Shown here piece after piece: positions 6,946-14,860 of a stretch of DNA of 27,238 bases. Numbering within the stretch: position 1 is the stretch's first letter; every line of letters begins with the position of its first letter. This stretch comes from Chloroflexota bacterium (GTDB lineage: Bacteria > Chloroflexota > Ktedonobacteria > Ktedonobacterales > Ktedonobacteraceae), in the NCBI GenBank assembly GCA_902810755.1, contig CADDYT010000077.1, forward strand, positions 1-27,238, in the 5' to 3' direction. The notes beneath the pieces were generated by a model that saw only the letters and a list, made by a program, of their open reading frames with translations, was not told the origin of the DNA and ran no database searches. Both the position numbers and the translations under genes were made by a program.

Positions 6946-9234
6946 GTGAGTGTCGATAAAGGCATATTCTTTCCAGAGGATCAGCGGGCAACCTACGATT
7001 TTTATTCGGGGCAGCACCCGCCGGTTCCCTGGAAATCAACTGAAGAGGTGGAGCGATACGTGCCGACGCACTGCTGCTATTGCGGGGTGCAGTGCGCCAT
7101 GTATCTGAAGGTTCACAATGGCAAGGTGGTGGGGGTTGAGCCACGCGAGGATTTCCCGCTCAATCACGGCATGCTCTGCCCCAAAGGGGCCACCGCCTAC
7201 CAGACGGTCAACCACCCTGACCGCCTGACTTATCCCCTGATGCGACGCAATGGCAAAGACAGCCCGCTGGAGCGCGCCAGCTGGGACGAGGTGCTGGACA
7301 CCATCGCCGCTCGCTTCCGCGCCGTTCAGGCCCAGCACGGCAAGAACGCGGTGGCCGTCTATAGCGGCTCCTCGATGACGAATGAGAAGTGCTATCTGAT
7401 GGGCAAGTTCGCGCGCGTGGCGCTGGGAACGGCCAATGTCGATTACAACGGGCGGCTCTGCATGTCCTCGGCCACCGGGGCCAACGAACGCTCGCTCGGC
7501 ATCGACCGCGCGGCCAATCCGGTCAGCGATATGCTGCACGCCGATTGCATCTTCGTCATCGGCGCGAACGTGGGCGAGTGCTTTCCCATCATTACCAGCT
7601 ATCTCTGGCAGGCGCGCGACTTCGGCTGCAAGTTGATCGTGGCCGACCCGCGTCAGACGCCCATCGCGCGTACCGCCGACATCTTCCTGCCCCTGCGTTC
7701 CGGCACCGACTCCGCCCTGCTCAACGCCATGCTCTACGTCATCATCCACGAGGGCATGGTCGATGAGGAGTTCATTCGCGAGCGCACGCTGGGCTGGGAA
7801 GAGACGAAGGCAATGGTCGAGCAGTATCCGCCGGAGCGCGTGGCGAAGGTCTGCGGGCTGCGCCCCGAAACGATCATCGAGGCGGCGCGCATGTATGGAC
7901 GGGCAAAGAACGCGCTGCTCTACACGGCACGCGGGCTGGAACACCAGAGCAAGGGGGTCGAGAATGGCATCGCCGCCGTCAACCTCGCCCTGGCAACCGG
8001 CAATTTCGGTCGGCCCGGCGCCGGCTATATGACGCTCACCGGCCAGGGCAACGGCCAGGGCGGGCGTGAGATGGGCCAGAAAGCCTCGCAACTGCCCGGC
8101 GAACGTGAGATCGAAGACCCTGAAGACCGCGCCTACATCTGCTCCGTCTGGGGTATCGAAGAGAGCGAGCTGCCGCACTCCGGCCTGCCTGCCACGCTGA
8201 TGATCCCGGCCATGCTGCGCGGCGATATTCGCGCCTGCTTCATGATTTGCTCCAACCCGATGGTCTCGCTGCCCGACCAGCATACCGTCGAGCGGGCGCT
8301 GCGCGGCCTCGATCTCTTCGTCGTCACCGATTTCTTCTTCTCTGAGACAGCGGAACTGGCCGATATCGTCCTGCCCGGTAGCACGTGGGCCGAAGGTGAG
8401 GGGACAACGACCAGCCTGGAGGGGCGCGTCATCAAATACAACAAGGCCGTTGACCCGCCCGGTGAGGCGTGGCAGGACTGGAGAATCGTCTGCGAACTGG
8501 CGAAACGCCTGGGACGCGGGCAATACTTCAATTTCCAGTCAACGCGCGAGATTTTCGACGAACTGCGCCTCTGCACGAAGGGGGCGAAAGCCGATTACTG
8601 GGGCATCACCTACGAGAAAATCGAGCGGCAGAACGGCGTCTTCTGGCCCTGTCCGACCGAGGAATCGCCCGGCACGCCGCGCCTCTACGAAGAACGCTTC
8701 GGCACGCCCGACGGCAAGGCGCGCTTCTACCCGGTCGAATATATTCCACCGGCAGAACTGCCGGACGACGAATACCCGTTCGTTCTCACCACCGGGCGCG
8801 TGGTCTACCAGTATCTCTCCGGCAACCAGACGAGGCGCGTGCCGTTCCTGCGCGAGATGTCGCCCTATCCCTGGGTGGAGATCCACCAGGAGACGGCGCA
8901 ACGGCTGGGCATCGCCGAGGGCGACTGGGTGACGGTGCGCACGCGGCGCGGGGAAATGACCGCCCCGGCCCTCGTCGTGCGCTCGATTCGCCCCGATACG
9001 GTCTTCATCCCCTACCACTATCCCGGTCGGCAGGCCGTCAACCAGCTTACCAACCCGGTATTTGAGCCGTTGATGAAGATTCCCGAATATAAGGTCTGCG
9101 CCGCCGCCGTCTCGCGGGCCACGCAGTTGCCGGAATGGGCGAAACAGATCGATACGGCTGCCCTCGCCGCCGCCAGCGCGGAGTTTCGCACGCTCCCCAT
9201 CGCGCAGGCCAGCCCGACACCGAAGTTTAAGTAG
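6946..9234 (+). CDS. Molybdopterin oxidoreductase, assimilatory-nitrate-reductase-like (NarB/NasA type)
   Basis: A 762-aa Mo-bisMGD enzyme. An N-terminal [4Fe-4S] site is formed by C43, C46, C50 and C78. C172 in GRLCMSSA is the likely Mo ligand; this motif is shared with NapA/NarB nitrate reductases. The stretch GQGNGQGGREMG (about 365-376) matches the conserved LTGQxNxxGGREVG of NarB/NasA. The C-terminal dinucleotide-binding domain covers about 625-745. No Tat signal precedes the Fe-S domain, so the enzyme should be cytoplasmic. The start is GTG at 6946 with ACGAGGAG 7 nt upstream. Nitrate is the most likely substrate from motif similarity and the HPP neighbour, but related enzymes reduce or oxidise other oxyanions or formate. 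No nitrite reductase gene is visible nearby. Confidence 0.85.
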   Translation: MSVDKGIFFPEDQRATYDFYSGQHPPVPWKSTEEVERYVPTHCCYCGVQCAMYLKVHNGKVVGVEPREDFPLNHGMLCPKGATAYQTVNHPDRLTYPLMRRNGKDSPLERASWDEVLDTIAARFRAVQAQHGKNAVAVYSGSSMTNEKCYLMGKFARVALGTANVDYNGRLCMSSATGANERSLGIDRAANPVSDMLHADCIFVIGANVGECFPIITSYLWQARDFGCKLIVADPRQTPIARTADIFLPLRSGTDSALLNAMLYVIIHEGMVDEEFIRERTLGWEETKAMVEQYPPERVAKVCGLRPETIIEAARMYGRAKNALLYTARGLEHQSKGVENGIAAVNLALATGNFGRPGAGYMTLTGQGNGQGGREMGQKASQLPGEREIEDPEDRAYICSVWGIEESELPHSGLPATLMIPAMLRGDIRACFMICSNPMVSLPDQHTVERALRGLDLFVVTDFFFSETAELADIVLPGSTWAEGEGTTTSLEGRVIKYNKAVDPPGEAWQDWRIVCELAKRLGRGQYFNFQSTREIFDELRLCTKGAKADYWGITYEKIERQNGVFWPCPTEESPGTPRLYEERFGTPDGKARFYPVEYIPPAELPDDEYPFVLTTGRVVYQYLSGNQTRRVPFLREMSPYPWVEIHQETAQRLGIAEGDWVTVRTRRGEMTAPALVVRSIRPDTVFIPYHYPGRQAVNQLTNPVFEPLMKIPEYKVCAAAVSRATQLPEWAKQIDTAALAAASAEFRTLPIAQASPTPKFK

Positions 9235-9257
9235 CCTGAACGAAAGGGAAGAGAGCA

Positions 9258-10082
9258 ATGCTGGAAACGGTACGCAGCATATTCCTGGACCCGTCGCGCT
9301 GCATCGGCTGCCGTTCGTGTATGGCCGCCTGCCGCGAGTGCGATACGCACAAGGGCGAGACCATGATCTATATCGATTATGTGGAGCGCGAGAACACGGT
9401 TGCCTCGTCGCCGACGCTGTGCATGCACTGCCAGGACCCGCTGGCCCCGTGCGCGCAGGTCTGCCCGGCGCAGGCCATTCTGGTCAGCCCGGACGGCGTC
9501 GTGCAGTCAGCCGATGAGGCCCGCTGCATCTATTGCAAAAACTGCGGCTATGCCTGCCCCTTCGGCGTGCCAAAATTCAACATCGCCGGGCATTACATGC
9601 AAAAATGCAACCTGTGCTATGATCGCACGGTACAGGGCAAAGGCCCCATGTGCGCCACCGTCTGCCCGACGCAGGCCATTTTCTACGGCACCTATGAAGA
9701 GTGGGTGGAAGCCGGGCGCGGCAAGCAGGGGGCCAAACCCGTCAACACCTTCTTTTTCGGTCGCCAGCGCGTGCGCACGCACAACTACGTGGTTATGCGC
9801 CAGGAGGATGAGGCGCTGGATCTGCTGGCGCTGGCGCAGGAGGCCAGCGCGCACGTTTCCATGAATCTACCGGAACCAACGGCCACGCTCAACGCCGATG
9901 CCTGGGTAGAGGCGGAAGCGGCGCACATCCCTCAACGCTATGCCCCGGCAGAACCCTGGACAACGCGCGTGCCATCTACGCCCGACCCGGCTATCTCGCC
10001 CAATCCCATCGCGCCCCCACACGCGCCGTTCGTGCCGCTACCGCCCTCGCCTGACAGAAAAGTAGACTTCCCGAAGGAGTAA
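9258..10082 (+). CDS. Four-cluster [4Fe-4S] ferredoxin subunit (NrfC/DmsB-like)
   Basis: A 274-aa electron-transfer subunit. Sixteen cysteines are spaced for four [4Fe-4S] clusters: C15/C18/C21/C25, C55/C58/C65/C69, C90/C93/C96/C100 and C117/C120/C132/C136, plus a spare C28. This is the architecture of the beta subunit in DMSO-reductase-family complexes, where it wires the membrane subunit to the Mo subunit. No signal peptide is present, consistent with a cytoplasmic location. The C-terminal 60 or so residues are proline-rich and probably disordered. It starts 23 bp after the molybdoenzyme and ends 3 bp before the Rieske start, so the genes are clearly co-transcribed. Confidence 0.92.
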   Translation: MLETVRSIFLDPSRCIGCRSCMAACRECDTHKGETMIYIDYVERENTVASSPTLCMHCQDPLAPCAQVCPAQAILVSPDGVVQSADEARCIYCKNCGYACPFGVPKFNIAGHYMQKCNLCYDRTVQGKGPMCATVCPTQAIFYGTYEEWVEAGRGKQGAKPVNTFFFGRQRVRTHNYVVMRQEDEALDLLALAQEASAHVSMNLPEPTATLNADAWVEAEAAHIPQRYAPAEPWTTRVPSTPDPAISPNPIAPPHAPFVPLPPSPDRKVDFPKE

Positions 10083-10085
10083 TCT

Positions 10086-10682
10086 ATGGTGCAGGAAATC
10101 AACCCGAAAAACGAGCCGTTTGAGACCACCCCGCAGGTGGCCGCGACGGAGCCGGAAACGCTGAACGCAGCAGGCGTGCGCCCGCATTCCCGGCGACCGC
10201 CCAGACCGGAAGAGTGGCGGCAAGAATTTCCCTATCCCTGGGACGCGGACGAACTGGTGACGCGCCGCGATACTCTGCGCTTCCTGCTGGCCGGTTCCGG
10301 CGCGCTCTTCCTGGCGACGAGCGCGCTGGCGATCATCGGCAACCTGCCGAGTGGGCCAAACGTGCAATCGGTCGCCATCGCCAGAGAGGGCGAGCTGGGC
10401 GAAAACGAGTGGCGTGTCTTCAACTTCCCCGACCAGTACGCGCAGGGCATCCTCATCAATCTACCGGGCAAGGGGCTGGTGGCCTACAGCGACGTGTGTA
10501 CACACCTCTCGTGCGCAGTCGTCTACCAGGGCAACGGCAAACTGCACTGCCCCTGCCACGAGGGCCTCTTCGATGCCGCCACCGGCGACGTGCTGGCCGG
10601 CCCACCAACGCGCCCGCTACCGAAAATCCTGCTCGCCAGGCACAATGGCATGATCTATGCAGTCAGGGAGGTGCCGCAATGA
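10086..10682 (+). CDS. Tat-anchored Rieske [2Fe-2S] protein
   Basis: A 198-aa protein. After a roughly 58-residue proline-rich N-terminus comes a twin-arginine motif, TRRDTLR (R60-R61), directly followed by a hydrophobic segment (about 64-86). This is the uncleaved Tat signal-anchor layout of bc1/b6f Rieske proteins, so the cluster domain should face outward. The cluster box is CTHLSC (138-143) and CPCHEG (155-160). Ligands are C138, H140, C155 and H158; C143 and C157 form the disulfide typical of high-potential Rieske proteins. GAAGGAG precedes the ATG by 6 nt. Its stop overlaps the next start (ATGA). The outward topology contrasts with the apparently cytoplasmic Mo and ferredoxin subunits. 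Confidence 0.9.
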   Translation: MVQEINPKNEPFETTPQVAATEPETLNAAGVRPHSRRPPRPEEWRQEFPYPWDADELVTRRDTLRFLLAGSGALFLATSALAIIGNLPSGPNVQSVAIAREGELGENEWRVFNFPDQYAQGILINLPGKGLVAYSDVCTHLSCAVVYQGNGKLHCPCHEGLFDAATGDVLAGPPTRPLPKILLARHNGMIYAVREVPQ

Positions 10683-11128
10683 GCATGAAAGAGCCGGAGT
10701 CGCGCGAAAAGCGCGAGGAACGTTTTCGGACGCACGAGGAACTGGAACTGCGCGAGCTGGCAACCTTTGCCTCCAATGCTGGCGTCGAGGCTGTCCCGCT
10801 GCCCCTGCGCGAGGTCGTCGCGGTCACTCCGAAGGCCAACCCCGACGATCCTCCTGTTCAGCGCCCGCCGCGCGGGCCGCAAGGCCCGGAGCCTGCCCCA
10901 TACTACGTTGGTCTGGAAGGGCGTATCGCCATCGTGCAGGGCCAGGTCTTCATCCTGGCCGTCATCGTCATCGCCCAGCTCTGGCTGGTGACAGACGCGC
11001 TCTATGAATTGCTCTCCGGGCGTTCTGCCCTGCTGGGCTATCTCGCCCTCGCCAGCTTTCTCTGCTTCGTCGTCGCGCTCATCGTCACTCTCTGGCCGCG
11101 CAGACGTATAGAGCGACCATCATCATAA
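10679..11128 (+). CDS. Small two-helix membrane protein of the redox locus
   Basis: Not recognised as a family. The 149-aa protein starts at ATG 10679, overlapping the Rieske stop by ATGA, which implies translational coupling. An in-frame extension back to 10214 is only a shadow of the Rieske gene. The first 75 or so residues are charged, then proline-rich. Two membrane helices follow (about 88-110 and 117-140), ending in an arginine-rich tail. There are no cysteines or histidines suitable for a cofactor in the membrane part. It could be an assembly or anchoring subunit of the complex. Confidence 0.75.
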   Translation: MSMKEPESREKREERFRTHEELELRELATFASNAGVEAVPLPLREVVAVTPKANPDDPPVQRPPRGPQGPEPAPYYVGLEGRIAIVQGQVFILAVIVIAQLWLVTDALYELLSGRSALLGYLALASFLCFVVALIVTLWPRRRIERPSS

Positions 11129-11177
11129 GGCAGTTATCGATTGTGGCGGACACGGCATGCCGGAAACAAAGTGGCCG

Positions 11178-11273
11178 GGCTGTGTCATGCTGAGGGCAGC
11201 GAAGCATCTCTGCTCGCCAACAGAACAGCGGGGCCCACCACCGATGCTTCGCTGCCCTCAGCATGACACAGCC
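11178..11273. repeat. Long inverted repeat, perfect 31-bp arms
   Basis: The arms 11178-11208 and 11243-11273 are perfect reverse complements with a 34-bp loop. The core TGCTGAGGGCAGCGAAGCA resembles the widespread CATTCTGAGCGAAGCGAAGAAT repeat type. Outside the arms, AAAGTGGC (left) and GCCACTTT (right) also pair, apart from a 3-bp interruption. A run of five Ts follows the right arm, so it may end transcription of the redox operon before the HPP gene. Confidence 0.85.
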
Positions 11274-11352
11274 ACTTTTTCATAGCGTAACATGGTTCGG
11301 GGCGCATTTCCGGTTTTGAACCCGAAAATTCATCGTACAGGGAGACATAAGA

Positions 11353-12069
11353 ATGAATACAGACCGACCAGAGAGCGACCCGCAGAAAAAACAGACTGTC
11401 TCACAGCGGCTGACATACGGGCGCATCGACCGCGAACACCCTATCGGCGGCCAGATGTCGGACATCCTGCGCGGCATTGTCACGCGCCTGCGCCTGCCCT
11501 GGCTGTTGCAGCATTACGCGCGCGTGCCCGTGCTGGCCCTCTTTAGCTTCATCAACGGCTGCATCAGCATCGGGTTAATGGCGGCGCTGGCCCTCGTCAC
11601 CGGTTCTCCCTTCATCTTTCCCTCGCTCGGCCCGACGGCGTTTCTGTTTTTCTACACGCCGACCGCGCCAAGCGCGGCGCCGCGCAACACGCTGATCGGC
11701 CACACCGTTGGCGCGCTGGCAGGATATTTCAGCCTCCTCGTCACCGGATTAACCAACGTCGGCCCCGCGCTGGCCGTCGGCGTGACATGGCCGCGTGTCA
11801 TCGCCGCCGCGCTCTCGCTGGGCCTGACGGCGGGAGTGATGGTGCTGCTCAAATCGCCGCATCCACCGGCGGGGGCCACCACGCTCATCGTCTCTCTCGG
11901 CATCCTTACCCACCCCTGGCAGCTCCTGCTGTTGCTGGCCGCCGTGATCCTGCTGACGCTGCAAGCCATTGCCATCAATCGCCTGGCCGGTATCCCCTAT
12001 CCGCTCTGGAACCCCATTCAGGACGAAAGCGCCAGTACAGGCGCGAAGCCGGAGGATATGCACCCGTAA
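11353..12069 (+). CDS. HPP-family membrane protein, possible nitrite transporter
   Basis: A 238-aa protein. After about 50 soluble residues come hydrophobic segments near 58-82, 112-131, 137-165 and 186-208. The family signatures FPSLGPTAF (89-97) and HPPAGAT (170-176) are both present. HPP proteins from chloroplasts and cyanobacteria have been described as nitrite transporters. Here the gene follows a nitrate-reductase-like operon by 225 bp on the same strand, so nitrite movement is a reasonable inference. Other HPP proteins have unknown roles. GGGAG lies a little upstream of the ATG. The intergenic inverted repeat may mean it has its own transcript. Confidence 0.85.
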   Translation: MNTDRPESDPQKKQTVSQRLTYGRIDREHPIGGQMSDILRGIVTRLRLPWLLQHYARVPVLALFSFINGCISIGLMAALALVTGSPFIFPSLGPTAFLFFYTPTAPSAAPRNTLIGHTVGALAGYFSLLVTGLTNVGPALAVGVTWPRVIAAALSLGLTAGVMVLLKSPHPPAGATTLIVSLGILTHPWQLLLLLAAVILLTLQAIAINRLAGIPYPLWNPIQDESASTGAKPEDMHP

Positions 12070-12089
12070 ATAGATGATCTCTATGCGCC

Positions 12090-12116
12090 GCAGGCCACCT
12101 CTTGCGGGTGGCCTGC
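12090..12116. repeat. GC-rich palindromic repeat, hairpin (copy 1)
   Basis: Ten-bp arms GCAGGCCACC (12090-12099) and GGTGGCCTGC (12107-12116) surround the 7-nt loop TCTTGCG. It lies 20 bp after the HPP stop and could act as a terminator, though no T-run follows. The same arm sequence recurs at 15844-15966 and 26881-26911. Confidence 0.75.
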
Positions 12117-12139
12117 AACTTCTGCAAAATCCCATCCAC

Positions 12140-12168
12140 TTGCTATTTCTCCCCGAACACACTAGAAT
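12140..12168 (+). promoter_or_regulatory. Promoter upstream of the YdjM-like gene
   Basis: TTGCTA (12140-12145) and TAGAAT (12163-12168) are 17 bp apart, each matching the sigma-70 consensus at 4-5 of 6 positions. A small hairpin, CGGGTT-CTC-AACCCG (12183-12197), lies in the leader before the GAGGAG ribosome site. Confidence 0.5.
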
Positions 12169-12222
12169 GGGCCAGTAAAAATCGGGTTCTCAACCCGTGA
12201 ATGGTGAGGAGAAAAATACTGC

Positions 12223-12822
12223 ATGGAAGGCAGATCGCATCTTCTGGTTGGTTTGACGGCGGCTGTTGTGCTTGACAGCGTGGTGCATGTCACGGGCGCG
12301 CCCTTAATGACGGCATCGGCAGTGCCGGTGACGCTGCTGGTCAAGAAAATCGTCTTTTATGGTATGGTTGGTCTGGGAGCCTTGCTGCCGGATATCGATA
12401 ACGCGCATAGCACGCTGGGGCAGAAACTGGGCTGGGTCAGCAAGACTATTCAGCATGTCGCCGGGCATCGCACGCTCTTTCACAGCCTGCTCGGCCTGGC
12501 GCTGGGGTCGCTGCTGGCGCTGGGGCTGGAGCAACTGGTCGCCGACGTGCTGGCAATACGCGGCCTCGCCATCCCGGCCCAGTTCGTGAGAGGCGAACAC
12601 CTGGTCTTTCTCTCCGTCCTCTTCGGGTGTATTATGCATATTGCAGCCGACGCGCTGACGGAAGGCGGCGTCCCGCTCTTCTGGCCGTACCCGAAACGCT
12701 ACGGCTTCCCGCCGAACCCGCACTGGCGCTTCCGTACCGGAACGTGGCCCGAATTCGTAATTGTCTATGGGTTCATGATTCTGGTCGGTCTTGGTATCTG
12801 GAAATCGATAATAACGATATAG
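12223..12822 (+). CDS. YdjM-like membrane-bound metal-dependent hydrolase family protein
   Basis: A 199-aa integral membrane protein. Conserved polar residues of the YdjM/DUF457 family are present: H6, the PDID motif (56-59), GHRTLFHS (81-88) and HIAADALTEGG (139-149). They would gather a metal at a membrane-embedded site. The C-terminal WPYPKRYG motif is also typical. Family members include an SOS-regulated membrane protein in E. coli, but the substrate is not established. It appears to be transcribed alone from the promoter just upstream. Confidence 0.85.
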   Translation: MEGRSHLLVGLTAAVVLDSVVHVTGAPLMTASAVPVTLLVKKIVFYGMVGLGALLPDIDNAHSTLGQKLGWVSKTIQHVAGHRTLFHSLLGLALGSLLALGLEQLVADVLAIRGLAIPAQFVRGEHLVFLSVLFGCIMHIAADALTEGGVPLFWPYPKRYGFPPNPHWRFRTGTWPEFVIVYGFMILVGLGIWKSIITI

Positions 12823-12916
12823 TGTTTCAATCCCAGACAGGCAAGAGACTGCTTTCTGCCGTTTGAGGAAAGTATACCATCGGGCCAGAAAAGGTCGAGT
12901 GTAAAGGCAATACATT

Positions 12917-14725
12917 GTGAGCAAAGGGTTAAGCATATTGAAAGCCAGACAACAGACGATTGCCTGGATGCTACTGGCAATCGTGATGATCGTCTATGCT
13001 CTGGAGATGAGCAGGCAGACGGTACTGCGCTACGAAGTCTTCCAGGCCACCGCCTTTGATCTAGGCAATCTGGATCAGGTTCTCTGGAACACTATTCACG
13101 GGCGGCTCTTTCAATTTACCAATCAGGCCATCGACTGGTATGGGCCGCCGACGCGGCTGGCTGTGCATTTCGAGCCGATTATCCTGCCGCTCTCGCTGCT
13201 CTACGCCTTTCACGCCGACCCGCGCATCCTGCTGGTCTTCCAGACGCTGGTGCTGGCTTCCGGCGCGCTGCCCGTCTTCCTGCTGACGCGCTACTTCCTG
13301 CCCGAATGGCCGCTGCTGGGCGCGCTGATGGCGGTGGCATATCTGCTTTCCCCGGCGCTGCTCGGCGTCAACATCTTCGACTTCCATCCCGTCGCGCTGG
13401 CAACGCCTCTGTTGCTCTACGCCGTCCTCGCGCTGACCTACCGCCGCTATGGCTGGTTTATTCTGGCCTGCGTCCTCGCCGCCGCCTGCAAAGAGGATGT
13501 GCCGATGAATGTCGCCATGCTCGGTATCCTGGTCATCTGGCGATACAAACAACCGCGCCTGGGGACGCTGCTCATCATCGGCGGCTTCCTGTGGAGCGCC
13601 ATCGCCTTCCTGGTGATTATTCCCCACTTCTATCCCGGCGCGCAGCACAACAATTTCTGGTATCGCTACGAGCAACTGGGCAGCTCGCCCGGAGCCGCCA
13701 TCATCAACATCATTGTGCATCCCTGGCTGCTCTTCACCACGTTCATCACGCTTGACCGTCTCTTTTACCTTGCCGGTCTGGTGCGCAGCAGCGGCTTCCT
13801 GCCCCTGCTGGCCCCGGAATGGCTCATCCCGGCCCTGCCGACGCTGGCGGTCAACCTGCTCAGCACCGACCCGAACAGCTACAGCGGCGTCTATCAGTAC
13901 AACGCCACCATCATCCCGTTTATCATGATCGCCGCCATTCATGGCACACGGCGCGTGATCCTGATCTGGCAGAAGTGGCGCGGCGAAAATAGTTGGCCCA
14001 TTCCACCCTTGCAGGTGCCAGTAAACAGCGCAGGGGCAAACGGCACCCTGTTCACCTTCTACCTGCGCATCGAAGCAGCCTGCAAAAACCGGCTCCTGCG
14101 TGCCTTGCACGTCTTCGCGCAAAGCCGGCCTGGCTCTCTGCTCAAAGCGAGTCTGACCCAGATCACGCAGAACATTCGCGATAATGGGCGCTGGCAGGCG
14201 GCGCACCAACGTGGGCTGCATATCGGCAGAGCAGGCTTGCGGCAAGCACAACAACATTGGCGGCGTTTCGGCGAGCGCATGACGCCCCTGGCGAAGCGCA
14301 CGAATGTCACTCGCCTGCAATGGATCGTCTTCGTCTGGATCACATTCCTGATCGGCCTCAACTTCGTTATTGCCACGCCGCAGATCAACGCTTTCTGGCC
14401 CACGCACGACCCCGGCCCGCATGAGCAGCAGATCGAACAACTACTGGCGATGATTCCACCTGACGCCTCGGTCTCGGCAGGGGATAACCTCAACCCGCAC
14501 CTCACCGAGCGGCAGTATGTGACCGTCTTTCCCTCTGTCTGCGTGACCAGCCCGACCTGTACCAACCCGGTGCAATACATCATCGTTGATCTTAATAATG
14601 TCTTCCCTGACGAGCGCAATGCCACCGCCAGCACGCTCAACCAGCTGGTGCGGTCAGGTCAGTACACGCTCTTAAAGCAGGCGGACGGCGTCTGGTTACT
14701 GAAACTGCGGAAAAATCCGAAATGA
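12917..14725 (+). CDS. DUF2079 family polytopic membrane protein
   Basis: A 602-aa protein. An N-terminal helix is followed by the DUF2079 signature regions, FDLGNLDQVLWNT and LAVHFEPIILPLSLLYAFH, then several hydrophobic helices to about residue 350. KEDVPMNVA is another conserved patch. A soluble, arginine- and glutamine-rich stretch of about 90 residues (360-450) precedes one more helix and an extracytoplasmic C-terminal domain. The family resembles GT-C glycosyltransferases in layout and is often placed near cell-envelope functions; a transferase role here is inference. The start is GTG at 12917 without a strong Shine-Dalgarno, so the exact start is uncertain. Confidence 0.85.
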   Translation: MSKGLSILKARQQTIAWMLLAIVMIVYALEMSRQTVLRYEVFQATAFDLGNLDQVLWNTIHGRLFQFTNQAIDWYGPPTRLAVHFEPIILPLSLLYAFHADPRILLVFQTLVLASGALPVFLLTRYFLPEWPLLGALMAVAYLLSPALLGVNIFDFHPVALATPLLLYAVLALTYRRYGWFILACVLAAACKEDVPMNVAMLGILVIWRYKQPRLGTLLIIGGFLWSAIAFLVIIPHFYPGAQHNNFWYRYEQLGSSPGAAIINIIVHPWLLFTTFITLDRLFYLAGLVRSSGFLPLLAPEWLIPALPTLAVNLLSTDPNSYSGVYQYNATIIPFIMIAAIHGTRRVILIWQKWRGENSWPIPPLQVPVNSAGANGTLFTFYLRIEAACKNRLLRALHVFAQSRPGSLLKASLTQITQNIRDNGRWQAAHQRGLHIGRAGLRQAQQHWRRFGERMTPLAKRTNVTRLQWIVFVWITFLIGLNFVIATPQINAFWPTHDPGPHEQQIEQLLAMIPPDASVSAGDNLNPHLTERQYVTVFPSVCVTSPTCTNPVQYIIVDLNNVFPDERNATASTLNQLVRSGQYTLLKQADGVWLLKLRKNPK

Positions 14726-14768
14726 AAGGCTCATCGTTAATTCGATGTAGCGCGAAAGGGGTAGTTCG

Positions 14769-14777
14769 TGTTATAAT
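14769..14777 (+). promoter_or_regulatory. Extended -10 promoter upstream of yggT-like gene
   Basis: TGTTATAAT gives a perfect TATAAT (14772-14777) with the extended TG motif. No convincing -35 box is seen, which is acceptable for an extended -10 promoter. It lies 84 bp before the chosen start of the next gene. Confidence 0.45.
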
Positions 14778-14860
14778 CGCTACAGGAGAATCAAGGCCCG
14801 ACAACATGAAAAGGCTTTGCATCTTTAGCCAGGTCGATTAGCTTTATGGAGGAGAGTAGG

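Noticed and set aside
7036..8523. 495-codon open frame on the minus strand
   Set aside because: It is antisense to the molybdoenzyme gene and has no recognisable motif.
10214..10678. Long in-frame extension of the two-helix protein
   Set aside because: It overlaps the Rieske gene in another frame; ATG 10679 overlapping the Rieske stop is the natural start.
12824..12833. GTTTCAATCC, resembling the start of some CRISPR repeats
   Set aside because: It occurs once, with no second copy at regular spacing and no cas genes nearby.
13061..14440. 459-codon open frame on the minus strand
   Set aside because: It is antisense to the DUF2079 gene; the composition (Gln, Asp, Arg, Gly rich) is typical of shadow frames.
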